Assembly: GCA_944372335.1 (NCBI GenBank)
Contig: CALVYQ010000005.1
Span: 1 to 64,000, forward strand
DNA: 64,000 bases
Direction: 5' to 3'
Source: an uncultured Clostridia bacterium
Lineage (GTDB): Bacteria; Bacillota; Clostridia; Christensenellales; UBA1242
Shown here one piece after another: positions 1 to 6,184 of this stretch. Below the pieces are notes generated by a model. The model was not told the DNA's origin and did no database searches. It saw only the letters and a program-made list of their open reading frames with translations. Numbering within the stretch: the stretch's first letter is position 1; every line of letters starts with the position of its first letter. A program made the translations under genes and the position numbers.

Positions 1-70
1 ATTGAGTGGACTCGAACCACCGACCCCCACCTTATCAGGGTGGTGCTCTAACCGACTGAGCTACAATCCT
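1..70 (-). tRNA. tRNA-Ile (GAU), cut by window edge
   Basis: The minus strand reads as a tRNA starting at position 70: acceptor AGGATTG, D-arm GTAGCTCAGTCGGTTAGAGC, anticodon stem CCACC/GGTGG around the loop CTGATAA (anticodon GAU), and a T-arm with TTCGAGT. The 3' acceptor strand stops after CAAT at the window edge, so the last acceptor bases, the discriminator and any CCA lie outside. This is the only intact-looking copy of the local array. A GAU tRNA-Ile often lies in rRNA operons, but no rRNA is visible here. Confidence 0.9.
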
Positions 71-87
71 ATATTAAATTTTTCTCG

Positions 88-171
88 GAATGAGTGGAGT
101 CGAACCACTGTCTCCAAACCCTAAATTTTTTCTTATCAGGGTGGTGCTCTAACCGACTGAGCTACAATCCT
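88..171 (-). pseudogene. chimeric tRNA-Ile remnant, copy 2
   Basis: The 5' half is identical to the intact tRNA-Ile from the acceptor strand through the anticodon loop (CTGATAA). The 3' anticodon stem is then lost and replaced by an A/T-rich run plus unrelated sequence. A normal-looking T-arm follows (AGTGG TTCGACT CCACT). The 3' acceptor strand (CATTCC) no longer pairs properly with AGGATTG, so this is not a functional tRNA. It looks like a recombinant between tRNA-Ile and the 3' half of another tRNA, later duplicated. Confidence 0.75.
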
Positions 172-187
172 ATATTAAGTTTTTCTT

Positions 188-269
188 GGAATGAGTGGAG
201 CCCGGTCACTGTCTCCAAACCCTAATTTTTTTTTCTTATCAGGGTGGTGGCTGACTGAGCTACAATCCA
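188..269 (-). pseudogene. decayed tRNA-Ile remnant, copy 3
   Basis: Same layout as the copy at 88-171, displaced by 100 bp, with further decay: part of the D-arm is deleted (GCTCAGTCAGCCACC) and the T-loop TTCGACT has become ACCGGGC. The A/T-rich insertion after the anticodon loop and the flank GGGTTTGGAGACAGT are shared with copy 2, so the two derive from one duplication. No function is expected as a tRNA. Confidence 0.7.
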
Positions 270-376
270 TTGTATGTTTAAAGTTGGATTGAATGGAGCC
301 TGTTGTTGTCTTCACGCTTTATTAGGTTAAATGTTTTGCTATGTGAAAAAGCGTGCTTTTAGCGAATACTCTATTA

Positions 377-405
377 ATTATATCCGCAAAGGAGGCGTAT
401 GTCAA
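377..405 (-). promoter_or_regulatory. perfect-consensus promoter for the tRNA array
   Basis: Read on the minus strand this is TTGACA, a 17-bp spacer, then TATAAT, all six bases matching in both boxes. It points towards the tRNA-Ile copies. Such a promoter is typical of stable RNA operons, so an rRNA/tRNA operon may continue beyond position 1. Confidence 0.8.
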
Positions 406-630
406 GCGTTTATCGAAAAAAAATTATTTTTTTAAATAGGATATGATTTTTAAATGTATATTAAAGGGTAAACTATATGATTTTTAAAATTTAAATAAAC
501 TTTTTTAATTATAGTAAATTTGCAGGAAATAGATATAAAAGAACAATAGAGATATAAAATGGAATAAATTTACGTTAAAGTGATTTATATATAAAGTGTT
601 TGCAAATTTTTTGCTAATGATTATGCTCAT
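406..630. other. A/T-rich intergenic stretch
   Basis: Together with 321-376 this makes a gene-free stretch of about 310 bases between the tRNA array and the 85-residue gene. Apart from the promoter at 377-405 I see no open frame with a ribosome binding site, no structured RNA and no clear terminator hairpin. Confidence 0.5.
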
Positions 631-888
631 TTAAATTTTTCTAATTATCTTTTTCAAACGTTTAATTGGAATAGGAAAGTTTTGTTCGTGAACGTGTTTG
701 TCGATTCGCAAAACTTTGGCTTCACGCTCTTCAAAATCGGAAAAGGCAATGGCAACAACATCGCCTTCCTTCATATTTTCAATTGTTGATAAAGCGAATG
801 CCTTTTCGTTAGTGTCTAAATATTCCACTTTGGCAATATCATAATAACCGTATTCTTTAAGCTTTCCGCCGGCTGTCGAATGTATCAT
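631..888 (-). CDS. small conserved-looking hypothetical protein (85 aa)
   Basis: An 85-residue mixed-charge protein with no signal peptide or membrane segment. It is probably a real gene because AGAAAGGAG sits seven bases before the ATG. The N-terminal half, with short Val/Ile/Ala-rich strands (residues 17-50), looks like a small beta-barrel fold. The C-terminal end is strongly basic (KRLKKIIRKI), which could fit nucleic acid or membrane contact, though that is inference. I recognise no family. It is the last gene on this strand before the tRNA region, and a hairpin terminator separates it from the PH-like gene upstream of it. Confidence 0.6.
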   Translation of the reverse strand: MIHSTAGGKLKEYGYYDIAKVEYLDTNEKAFALSTIENMKEGDVVAIAFSDFEEREAKVLRIDKHVHEQNFPIPIKRLKKIIRKI

Positions 889-952
889 TTTTTCTCCTTT
901 CTATAAACTTATTTTAATTCAATATGTATTGACAATTTATGCACTTAAGCCT

Positions 953-984
953 TAAAAAAGAAAGGAAAGTTCCTTTCTTTTTTA
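953..984. terminator. bidirectional hairpin terminator
   Basis: AAAAAAGAAAGGAA/TTCCTTTCTTTTTT forms a long inverted repeat with an A-run on one side and a T-run on the other. It lies downstream of the PH-like gene on the minus strand. Confidence 0.8.
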
Positions 985-1008
985 GTTGTCTTAAATAAAG
1001 TTAGAAGT

Positions 1009-1395
1009 TTAAGATTGAATTTCGGCAACTTGAACACCATTTGCCTTTCTTTCTTCTTCAATGAGTTGAGAGAATAAATCTCTAACTTGATAAGGGCGTT
1101 TAATATTCTTTAAAACAAGTTGAGGCTGTCTTTCATCGTTGCTATACAAAGTAACTGTACCCGTTCCAAAAATTTTATCTGTAAAAGACTGATGAAGAGA
1201 AATATCATACATACGATAAAGATTTACTTCTTCAATATGAGTTGAAAACAAGCCAACATCACGGAAAGTTTTGAACCAAACATCACCATTTTTGATAAGA
1301 TAATAGCGTGTAAAAGAGAGAGGCATACCCATAAAGCGTTTTCTATCTTTCCAAACAAGCTCAGCATTATCACCATATTTTTTCTTTACATTCAT
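1009..1395 (-). CDS. PH-like domain protein (128 aa)
   Basis: A soluble 128-residue protein with the alternating strands and single C-terminal helix of bacterial PH-like domains (YdbT/bPH type). Strands cover LVWKDRKRFMGMPLSFTRYYLIKNG and on to GTVTLYSNDERQPQLVLKNI, and the helix covers residues about 100-116 (YQVRDLFSQLIEEERK). The pattern of a basic first strand, an aromatic YYLIKNGDVWFKT segment and a final VRDLFSQLI helix is typical. GGAGG precedes the ATG. It is flanked by terminators and appears monocistronic. These domains often act at membranes, but no ligand can be inferred. Confidence 0.6.
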   Translation of the reverse strand: MNVKKKYGDNAELVWKDRKRFMGMPLSFTRYYLIKNGDVWFKTFRDVGLFSTHIEEVNLYRMYDISLHQSFTDKIFGTGTVTLYSNDERQPQLVLKNIKRPYQVRDLFSQLIEEERKANGVQVAEIQS

Positions 1396-1475
1396 CTTTT
1401 ACCTCCACTGTATAGATATATCATACATGAAAATGAAGAAAAAGTAAACTATTTTTAAAAAAAATTTAAAAGAAA

Positions 1476-1508
1476 AAATAGAAGAAGCGGTAAGCCTCTT
1501 CTATTTTG
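1476..1508 (-). terminator. terminator of the Cys-rich gene
   Basis: AATAGAAGAAGCGG/CCTCTTCTATT is an inverted repeat immediately downstream of the minus-strand gene ending at 1526. The flanking A-rich stretch becomes the T-run on the minus strand. Confidence 0.7.
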
Positions 1509-1525
1509 TTTATTTTTTGGAATAA

Positions 1526-1735
1526 TTACTTACAAAAGTTTCCGCAGCCACAGTTACTTAAAAGTAAAAGGAAGAGGATTGTGCCACAGTCAACGTTGAT
1601 GCCTTTCATTCCGAATCCGCCACAACCGCAGCATTGAAGTAATAAGATGAGGAAGAGTAGGGAGCAGCAGTCGTTACCACACCCGCCACAATCTCTGTTC
1701 ATATCACCTTGGCAATTGCCTCCAAAAAAGTTCAT
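1526..1735 (-). CDS. Cys/Gly/Leu-rich small protein (69 aa)
   Basis: A 69-residue peptide built from two similar halves: a Cys/Gly/Asn-rich stretch followed by a Leu-rich run (CCSLLFLILLLQCCGCGG and TILFLLLLSNCGCGNFCK). It contains twelve cysteines, many as CGCG or CC. AGGAGG precedes the ATG, and a terminator follows. The Leu runs are short (about 8-9 residues) for full membrane spans. Composition resembles small Cys/Gly-rich spore-coat or bacteriocin-like peptides, but I cannot assign a family. No maturation, export or immunity gene is adjacent, which weakens a bacteriocin reading. Function unknown. Confidence 0.6.
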   Translation of the reverse strand: MNFFGGNCQGDMNRDCGGCGNDCCSLLFLILLLQCCGCGGFGMKGINVDCGTILFLLLLSNCGCGNFCK

Positions 1736-1992
1736 ACGTACCTCCTAAAATTTTTCTTATGTATTTGTGCCGTTGCACATTATCATTCTATTAAAAACTA
1801 GAAAAAGTGTGAAAGTATATTTATGATATCAACAAAAATTTGTTGAATTTAAAAAAGATAGGGGAATTTATGGAAAGAATGATGGAAAACTTATAAAAGA
1901 TTGAAGATATGAAAAGAAAAGTTGTAAAATATCAAAATTTAGAATAAAAGTGAGAAAGTTGCAGAAAATATAAGTGTTTAAAAGGAGGGAAA

Positions 1993-2544
1993 ATGAAAAG
2001 AATTTTAAAAAGTCTAATATCAATGTTTGCTGTTGTGGCAATCTTGCTTGTTGCTGGCATCACGCTTTCTGCCTGCGGAGGTGGAAATAGTTACATAACT
2101 CCGTCAGACGGCGCATCCTTTTCTGGAAGCGATGTTAAGTTTACAAATGCTAGCGATTTCAGTTTAAGGTATTTAGGCGACAACAAGTATGAGGCAAACG
2201 GAAGTGCAAACACCATGACAGCGGAGCAGGCTTCGGCGTGGGGAACGGTGGAAGGCTCAAAATACGTAGTTTTAAACGTTAAAATGGGTGTTGACGGTTC
2301 GGCAATAATCGGTTGGCGTGATGCTGAAACTGCCGATAAGGCCTTTGAAGAGAGCGAAATTGATGGATCGCTTATCAAACGCTCTACTGCAAGCAATGAA
2401 ACAAAGAACTATATTCTAGCAATATCTGACGGCGATGCTTATAGACACGAGGAACTTCCAATTTGGAGAATTGAAGTGACCGAAAAAGACGCCGCAGAAA
2501 CAAAAGTTTTCACTGTTGACTTTTCAAAATTGTATAACGCTTAG
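1993..2544 (+). CDS. putative lipoprotein (183 aa)
   Basis: The N-terminus (MKRILKSLISMFAVVAILL) is a basic start plus hydrophobic core ending in the lipobox LSAC, so residue 28 would be lipidated and the mature protein anchored outside the membrane. After a Gly/Ser linker the rest is a soluble domain of about 145 residues with no recognised family. AAAGGAGGG lies a few bases before the ATG, and a strong terminator follows at 2561, so it is a single-gene unit. The substrate or partner is unknown. Confidence 0.75.
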   Translation: MKRILKSLISMFAVVAILLVAGITLSACGGGNSYITPSDGASFSGSDVKFTNASDFSLRYLGDNKYEANGSANTMTAEQASAWGTVEGSKYVVLNVKMGVDGSAIIGWRDAETADKAFEESEIDGSLIKRSTASNETKNYILAISDGDAYRHEELPIWRIEVTEKDAAETKVFTVDFSKLYNA

Positions 2545-2560
2545 TTTAAATTAACCTTAC

Positions 2561-2591
2561 AAAAAGGATAGCAAATTTGCTATCCTTTTAT
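2561..2591 (+). terminator. terminator after the lipoprotein gene
   Basis: AAAGGATAGCAAATTTGCTATCCTTTT is a near-perfect hairpin followed by T residues, just after the stop codon at 2544. Confidence 0.85.
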
Positions 2592-2662
2592 CATTAATAA
2601 TAATATCGCTAATTAAAATTTATTGTATTTTGATGAGTTATAATTTCACTTAAATTAAATTT

Positions 2663-3265
2663 TTATATCTCGCTTTTAACAAAATAAGAGGCATCGTGTA
2701 GGCAAAGTGGGCAAACAAAGTCCTCAGGCAATGGGTCGCCCTCATAGACATATCCACATACGGAGCAGATATACACCACTTTCTTACTCTGAGTGGTATT
2801 TTTCGGCTTAATATTTGCTTGATAGTAGGCGTAGGTGATGGAAGGAATTTCATTAAGAGAGACTTCTTCTTTTACATCTGCCAAAAATTCGTAATGAGTG
2901 CCAAGGTCACGAGTTTCCACAACTTCTGCAGATATATATGAATTTGTGCCTTGTTTAATATATGGAACGCCGTTTTTTGCATTTTCATAGCCCTTGAAAT
3001 CTTTAAATTTATCCGTGTCCTTTCCGCTTGAAAAGCCGAATCTTTTAATTAAGTCAAAGTCTGCCTCTTCGTTTAAAATTGAGATGTTAAACTTTTTGGT
3101 TGCTAATATTTGCTGTGTGGTGTAGTGGTCTTTGTTGACGGCAATCATAATTCTATTTGGAGTGGAGGTCACTTGCGACAGGGCGTTTATCACACAGCCA
3201 TTTGCCTTTTCCGATTTTGCTGAGAGTATGTATAGCCCGTAGGAAATATTAAACATAACATTCAT
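2663..3265 (-). CDS. flavin reductase domain fused to rubredoxin (200 aa)
   Basis: Residues about 1-150 are a flavin reductase-like FMN-binding split barrel (start MNVMFNISYGLYILSA, then NGCVINALSQVTSTPNRIMIAVNK). Residues about 163-195 are a rubredoxin-like domain with two CxxC pairs, CSVCGYVYEG and CPLCLHD, which would bind one iron. The same fusion is known as high-molecular-weight rubredoxin in anaerobic Clostridia, where it passes electrons to flavodiiron proteins that remove oxygen or NO. No flavodiiron gene is adjacent here. The ATG has AAGGAGA six bases upstream. The fusion itself indicates an anaerobe. Confidence 0.85.
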   Translation of the reverse strand: MNVMFNISYGLYILSAKSEKANGCVINALSQVTSTPNRIMIAVNKDHYTTQQILATKKFNISILNEEADFDLIKRFGFSSGKDTDKFKDFKGYENAKNGVPYIKQGTNSYISAEVVETRDLGTHYEFLADVKEEVSLNEIPSITYAYYQANIKPKNTTQSKKVVYICSVCGYVYEGDPLPEDFVCPLCLHDASYFVKSEI

Positions 3266-3361
3266 AATTCTTCTCCTTGTTTAAAATATGTTAACATGAA
3301 ACGACTTGTTCGGTCAAATTTATACGCTAAAGTTTTAATTTTGTTATTTTTTCTTTTTTAC

Positions 3362-3391
3362 TTGTCTTTTTTTCCGTTTATTTGTTATAAT
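3362..3391 (+). promoter_or_regulatory. promoter of the ESCRT-III/Vps4-like operon
   Basis: TTGTCT, an 18-bp spacer, then TATAAT, placed about 33 bp before the GTG start at 3424. No other promoter of similar quality is obvious between the seven genes, which are separated by 11 bases or fewer or overlap. Confidence 0.6.
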
Positions 3392-3423
3392 AATTTTGAG
3401 TTCATATAAAGGATACAATGTAA

Positions 3424-4206
3424 GTGGATTTAATTAAGTTCAATGGGACAAACGAAAAGCTATTTTCTCGCATTGTAATTAGCGAGCTTTCGCCAAAAAC
3501 GACCTTGATTGTGCCAGAGACGCACAATGCTTTGGTAATTTATAACGGCGAAATGCTTCAAACGCTGTCTAAAGGAAGATATAAACTTGCGGAAATAGTC
3601 AATTTTGACAAAAATGACGCACTGCTTGAGATAATATTTGTGTCCAAGACGGCTAAGCTAAAACTACTGTGGGGAACGCCTAACAAATTTACACTTTTTG
3701 ACCCGGTGCTTAAAAAGTCCTATAAAATCGGAATGAGCGGTGAGTTTGAGGTTCAGGTATCCGACCCTAGAAAGTGCTTTTTATATCTTGTTGGAGCAGA
3801 AACAGATTTAACGGCAGACGCATTACAAGAGAGATTGATGTCTAGGCTGGTGGCGGAGATAGGCGATGCACTTTCAAAGTATGTTGTTGAGAACAATGTG
3901 CGATATGATCAGATTTTTATGTTAAGGCAGAAGATTGCAAATAGTGCGTTAGATAGAATTTCAGCAATTTTTCAAAAAGATTACGGCATTATGGTCTTTT
4001 CGCTTAGCATCTCAAACATCATCTTTGATGAAGACGAAATTATGGTGACAGAAGAAAAGGTGTGTCCAAATTGTAAAACAAAGTTGTCAGCTGATGCAAA
4101 ATTTTGTTACAATTGTGGTGAAAGGCAGGAAAAGTTATGCCCAAAGTGTCACACGGAAAATCAAGCTAATGCTAAATTTTGCAGTAATTGCGGAGAAAGA
4201 TTATAG
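3424..4206 (+). CDS. SPFH-type protein with two C-terminal zinc ribbons
   Basis: This is the first gene of the seven-gene operon (260 aa). Residues about 20-200 look like an SPFH/band-7 type domain: beta strands (TTLIVPETHNALVIYNGEML, YKIGMSGEFEVQVSDP) followed by long helices. Residues 212-260 carry two zinc ribbons, C214/C217/C228/C231 and C239/C242/C253/C256. Similar SPFH-zinc ribbon proteins exist in Bacillota, often labelled as virion core-like. No membrane segment is visible. It starts with GTG at 3424 after AAAGGA, because the ATG at 3418 is followed at once by a stop. SPFH proteins form ring or raft scaffolds at membranes, so a scaffold or platform role for the ESCRT-like machine is my inference. 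Confidence 0.7.
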   Translation: MDLIKFNGTNEKLFSRIVISELSPKTTLIVPETHNALVIYNGEMLQTLSKGRYKLAEIVNFDKNDALLEIIFVSKTAKLKLLWGTPNKFTLFDPVLKKSYKIGMSGEFEVQVSDPRKCFLYLVGAETDLTADALQERLMSRLVAEIGDALSKYVVENNVRYDQIFMLRQKIANSALDRISAIFQKDYGIMVFSLSISNIIFDEDEIMVTEEKVCPNCKTKLSADAKFCYNCGERQEKLCPKCHTENQANAKFCSNCGERL

Positions 4207-4215
4207 GAGGGAGTT

Positions 4216-4611
4216 ATGTTATATGTTTATATAGCCATTGCAGTGGTCATTGTGGGAGTTTCTATTTTCTTCTTGGTGAGAGAAGTTAAGAATCCTAAAA
4301 AGAAGCTGACAGAGGGCGGTGATGTTATAGATAGCAAGCGTAGAATTGAAAAGGCTGTGCAAAATTTAGAGAGCATGGAAGAACTTGTCAAAACAAACGA
4401 TAAGTTAAAAACAAAACTTGCCTCACTGAAAGAGATAATCCGCTTTTTAAATCCTGTTAAAAATGATAAGGTGAAAGTTATTGATGAAAAGATTTTAGCC
4501 CGTCTTGACGATATGAAAATTGAAATTAGCAAAGACGAAAACAGTGAAACGATTTGGCGTATGATTGAAGAGGTGGAAGGATATATTGCACAGAGGACGA
4601 AAGAGGTATGA
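4216..4611 (+). CDS. membrane-anchored coiled-coil protein (131 aa)
   Basis: One N-terminal membrane segment (residues about 3-22, YVYIAIAVVIVGVSIFFLV) is followed by a basic patch NPKKK and a charged helical region (residues 42-131), so the soluble part most likely faces the cytoplasm. The helical part has heptad-like hydrophobic spacing (IEKAVQNLESMEELVKTNDK). No family recognised. It begins nine bases after the SPFH gene with GGAGGG upstream, and its end overlaps the next start by four bases (ATGA), showing translational coupling. It could act as the membrane tether of the complex (inference). Confidence 0.65.
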   Translation: MLYVYIAIAVVIVGVSIFFLVREVKNPKKKLTEGGDVIDSKRRIEKAVQNLESMEELVKTNDKLKTKLASLKEIIRFLNPVKNDKVKVIDEKILARLDDMKIEISKDENSETIWRMIEEVEGYIAQRTKEV

Positions 4612-4961
4612 AAAGAGAACTTTCAGTCGATAAAAATTGCCAAAACTATGAAAGTGTCCTAAACGAGCTTAAACTCGGTTACATAAATTTGGAAGACGGC
4701 CTTTTTAAACTTGCTGAAACAAATTTTGATATGGTGATACTTGCAGATTCCACTTGTGCCGACGCCTATTGGGGATTGATGCTTAGCAAATACAAGATTA
4801 GACGAGAAGAGGCTCTTAAATCTAATGCAACACTCTATAAGGACATCATTAAGCTAAAAGAATACGAAAATGCCATGAAATATGCGGACGAAACAAAAAA
4901 AGCAATATTTAAAAATCTTCTTAGTGAAATATTAAAGTTTAACGAGGGAGATAACTACTAA
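4608..4961 (+). CDS. small TPR-like protein (117 aa)
   Basis: A helical 117-residue protein. Residues about 27-62 (GYINLEDGLFKLAETNFDMV, then STCADAYWGLMLSKYKIRR) fit a TPR-type helix pair in which a repeated load is followed by DAYWG. A closely similar segment occurs near the N-terminus of the last gene of the operon (AEKEFSKIISLYPKAYEAYYGRL), so the two proteins share a module. The start overlaps the stop of the preceding gene (ATGA). It is probably an adaptor, and I cannot name a family. Confidence 0.6.
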   Translation: MKRELSVDKNCQNYESVLNELKLGYINLEDGLFKLAETNFDMVILADSTCADAYWGLMLSKYKIRREEALKSNATLYKDIIKLKEYENAMKYADETKKAIFKNLLSEILKFNEGDNY

Positions 4962-4972
4962 AAGGAGAGGTT

Positions 4973-5578
4973 ATGTGGTGGCCATTTAAAAAAAATAAAT
5001 TTAAAAATATAGTGCGTGAGGATTTGGTCAATTCGATATGCGAACTTGAAAGACAGGAACGCACTGCGGAAGCGGAAATCATGCAAAAACAAAAGGAAAT
5101 AGATGCACTACTTGAAAAAGGCAAGACAGAAAAAACAGAGGATTTAAGATTGTTCTATGCTAAAAAGATAAATCATCTAAAAGAGGAAAAGGCAAGCATT
5201 GTGCAAAGAGGTATGTATCTTTTATACAATATAAGGCTTATGAACAAGCTGAAAGATGCTTATGATTCTAACACCTTTTTTAAGACCAAAACAAAAGTGC
5301 CACTTTCTGAACTTCTTGCCGACCAAAAAGGGCTAGCAAAATTTTTAAACAAGGCGTTAGAAACAAGAATTGCGTCTGAAGATGTGCTTACAAGTGCCGA
5401 TGACCTCTTCACTGAAATACAGGGGGCTTATGATAAAAACGAAAGTATCTATGGGCTTAAAAAGGAAGATGAGGAGCTACTTACAAGCTTTGAAAAAGAG
5501 GGAGCTTTAAAAGATGAAGAGATGATTGGTGTAGGCGAAGAAAAAACAAAAAAGAAAAAAGCAAAGATGGAGGAATAA
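4973..5578 (+). CDS. ESCRT-III/Snf7-like coiled-coil protein A (201 aa)
   Basis: An almost entirely helical 201-residue protein with the size and order of ESCRT-III subunits. A short aromatic/basic N-terminus (MWWPFKKNKF) resembles the membrane-inserting start of Snf7. A long charged helical hairpin follows at residues about 15-100 (LERQERTAEAEIMQKQKEI, then AKKINHLKEEKASIVQRG), then shorter helices. The C-terminal tail changes from acidic to Lys-rich. AAGGAG precedes the ATG. It sits directly before a second such protein (four bases between them) and a Vps4-like ATPase. By itself the sequence could be any coiled-coil protein or a PspA-type protein. The assignment rests on its neighbours as much as on its own sequence. 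Confidence 0.55.
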   Translation: MWWPFKKNKFKNIVREDLVNSICELERQERTAEAEIMQKQKEIDALLEKGKTEKTEDLRLFYAKKINHLKEEKASIVQRGMYLLYNIRLMNKLKDAYDSNTFFKTKTKVPLSELLADQKGLAKFLNKALETRIASEDVLTSADDLFTEIQGAYDKNESIYGLKKEDEELLTSFEKEGALKDEEMIGVGEEKTKKKKAKMEE

Positions 5579-5582
5579 AAAA

Positions 5583-6176
5583 ATGGGACTTTTTAAAACT
5601 AAACAACAAAAGGAAATTCAAAAAAAGATGCTTGTTAAAAGAACGGTAAATTCTATGAATAAGCAGATTGCAAGGCTGGAAGAACAGAAAAAGGTGTTTA
5701 TTGATGCAGCGAAGAGAGCCAAAGAGAAAAATCTTGACGCTCAATTTAATTTGGCTCTTTCTGGCTATCGTATGACCGTGCAACAGCAAAAGCGTGCTCA
5801 AGAGATGCTTTTAAATTTTGAAATTACCGCTCAGATGCGTGATGTCACCATGATGACCACCGAATTTCTAAAGGGTATGAGTGTGATAAGCAAGGAGATG
5901 AGTAAGCTTGCCGATGCTAAGGAATTTGAAAAGATACAGGCTCAATTTGAAGAGGCAATAACCGCTGTTGAAACACAGACTGAGCAAATCGACTCTTTTA
6001 TGGAGATAAGCCAAGAGAGTTTTGCTTCTGCTGGTAAGGCAAAGGACGGCAAGGATATCTCGGCAGATGATTTTGAAAAGTTCATAATGGAAGCTTCATC
6101 AAGCGAGCAAGCATCAAACGAGGATATCGACAAAGAGATTGAAGAGTTAAAGAAAAAAATTGACAGTGAAGCATAG
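5583..6176 (+). CDS. ESCRT-III-like protein B with MIM1-like C-terminus (197 aa)
   Basis: This is the closest ESCRT-III look-alike here. The start MGLFKTKQQKEIQKK resembles the MGLF...K-E start of Vps24/CHMP3. A basic helix with IARLEEQKKVFIDAAKRAKE matches the typical RQIxxIxREEEKVKRSIKEAAKKG region in spacing. Then come helices with repeated Met/Thr (TMMTTEFLKGMSVISKEMSK), an acidic linker and a last helix. In that helix I182, I186, L189 and K190 occupy positions 4, 8, 11 and 12 of a MIM1 motif, the element by which ESCRT-III tails bind MIT domains. The Arg of MIM1 position 7 is Glu here. The basic N-half and acidic C-half match the family. Nine bases later begins an ATPase with an MIT-like domain. 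Confidence 0.7.
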   Translation: MGLFKTKQQKEIQKKMLVKRTVNSMNKQIARLEEQKKVFIDAAKRAKEKNLDAQFNLALSGYRMTVQQQKRAQEMLLNFEITAQMRDVTMMTTEFLKGMSVISKEMSKLADAKEFEKIQAQFEEAITAVETQTEQIDSFMEISQESFASAGKAKDGKDISADDFEKFIMEASSSEQASNEDIDKEIEELKKKIDSEA

Positions 6177-6184
6177 GAGAAATT

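Larger units (their letters stand above)
1..320. repeat. tandem array of ~100 bp tRNA-derived units
   Basis: The 5' ends of the tRNA-like units lie at 70, 171 and 269, and their 3' flanks (GGAATGAGTGGAG and variants) recur at 88, 188 and about 286, giving a period near 100 bp. Only a fragment of the fourth unit (286-320, GGATTGAATGGAGCC) is left. Divergence from the intact tRNA increases with distance from the window edge. The array lies between a consensus promoter and the intact tRNA-Ile. Confidence 0.7.

Noticed and set aside
88..269. Two further functional tRNA-Ile genes
   Set aside because: The 3' anticodon stem is missing in both copies and the acceptor strands no longer pair, so they cannot fold as tRNAs.
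1526..1735. Cys-rich peptide as a bacteriocin with a cluster
   Set aside because: No modification enzyme, peptidase-type exporter or immunity gene is adjacent; the nearest ABC exporters are far away and of the multidrug type.
2091..2396. Minus-strand open frame inside the lipoprotein gene
   Set aside because: No binding site, composition typical of an antisense frame, and the plus-strand gene has a signal peptide, binding site and terminator.
4973..6176. The two helical proteins as ordinary PspA/Vipp1 stress proteins
   Set aside because: They lack the length and continuous coil I expect of PspA, one ends in a MIM1-like helix, and a Vps4-clade ATPase follows. PspA remains the main alternative until profile searches are run.
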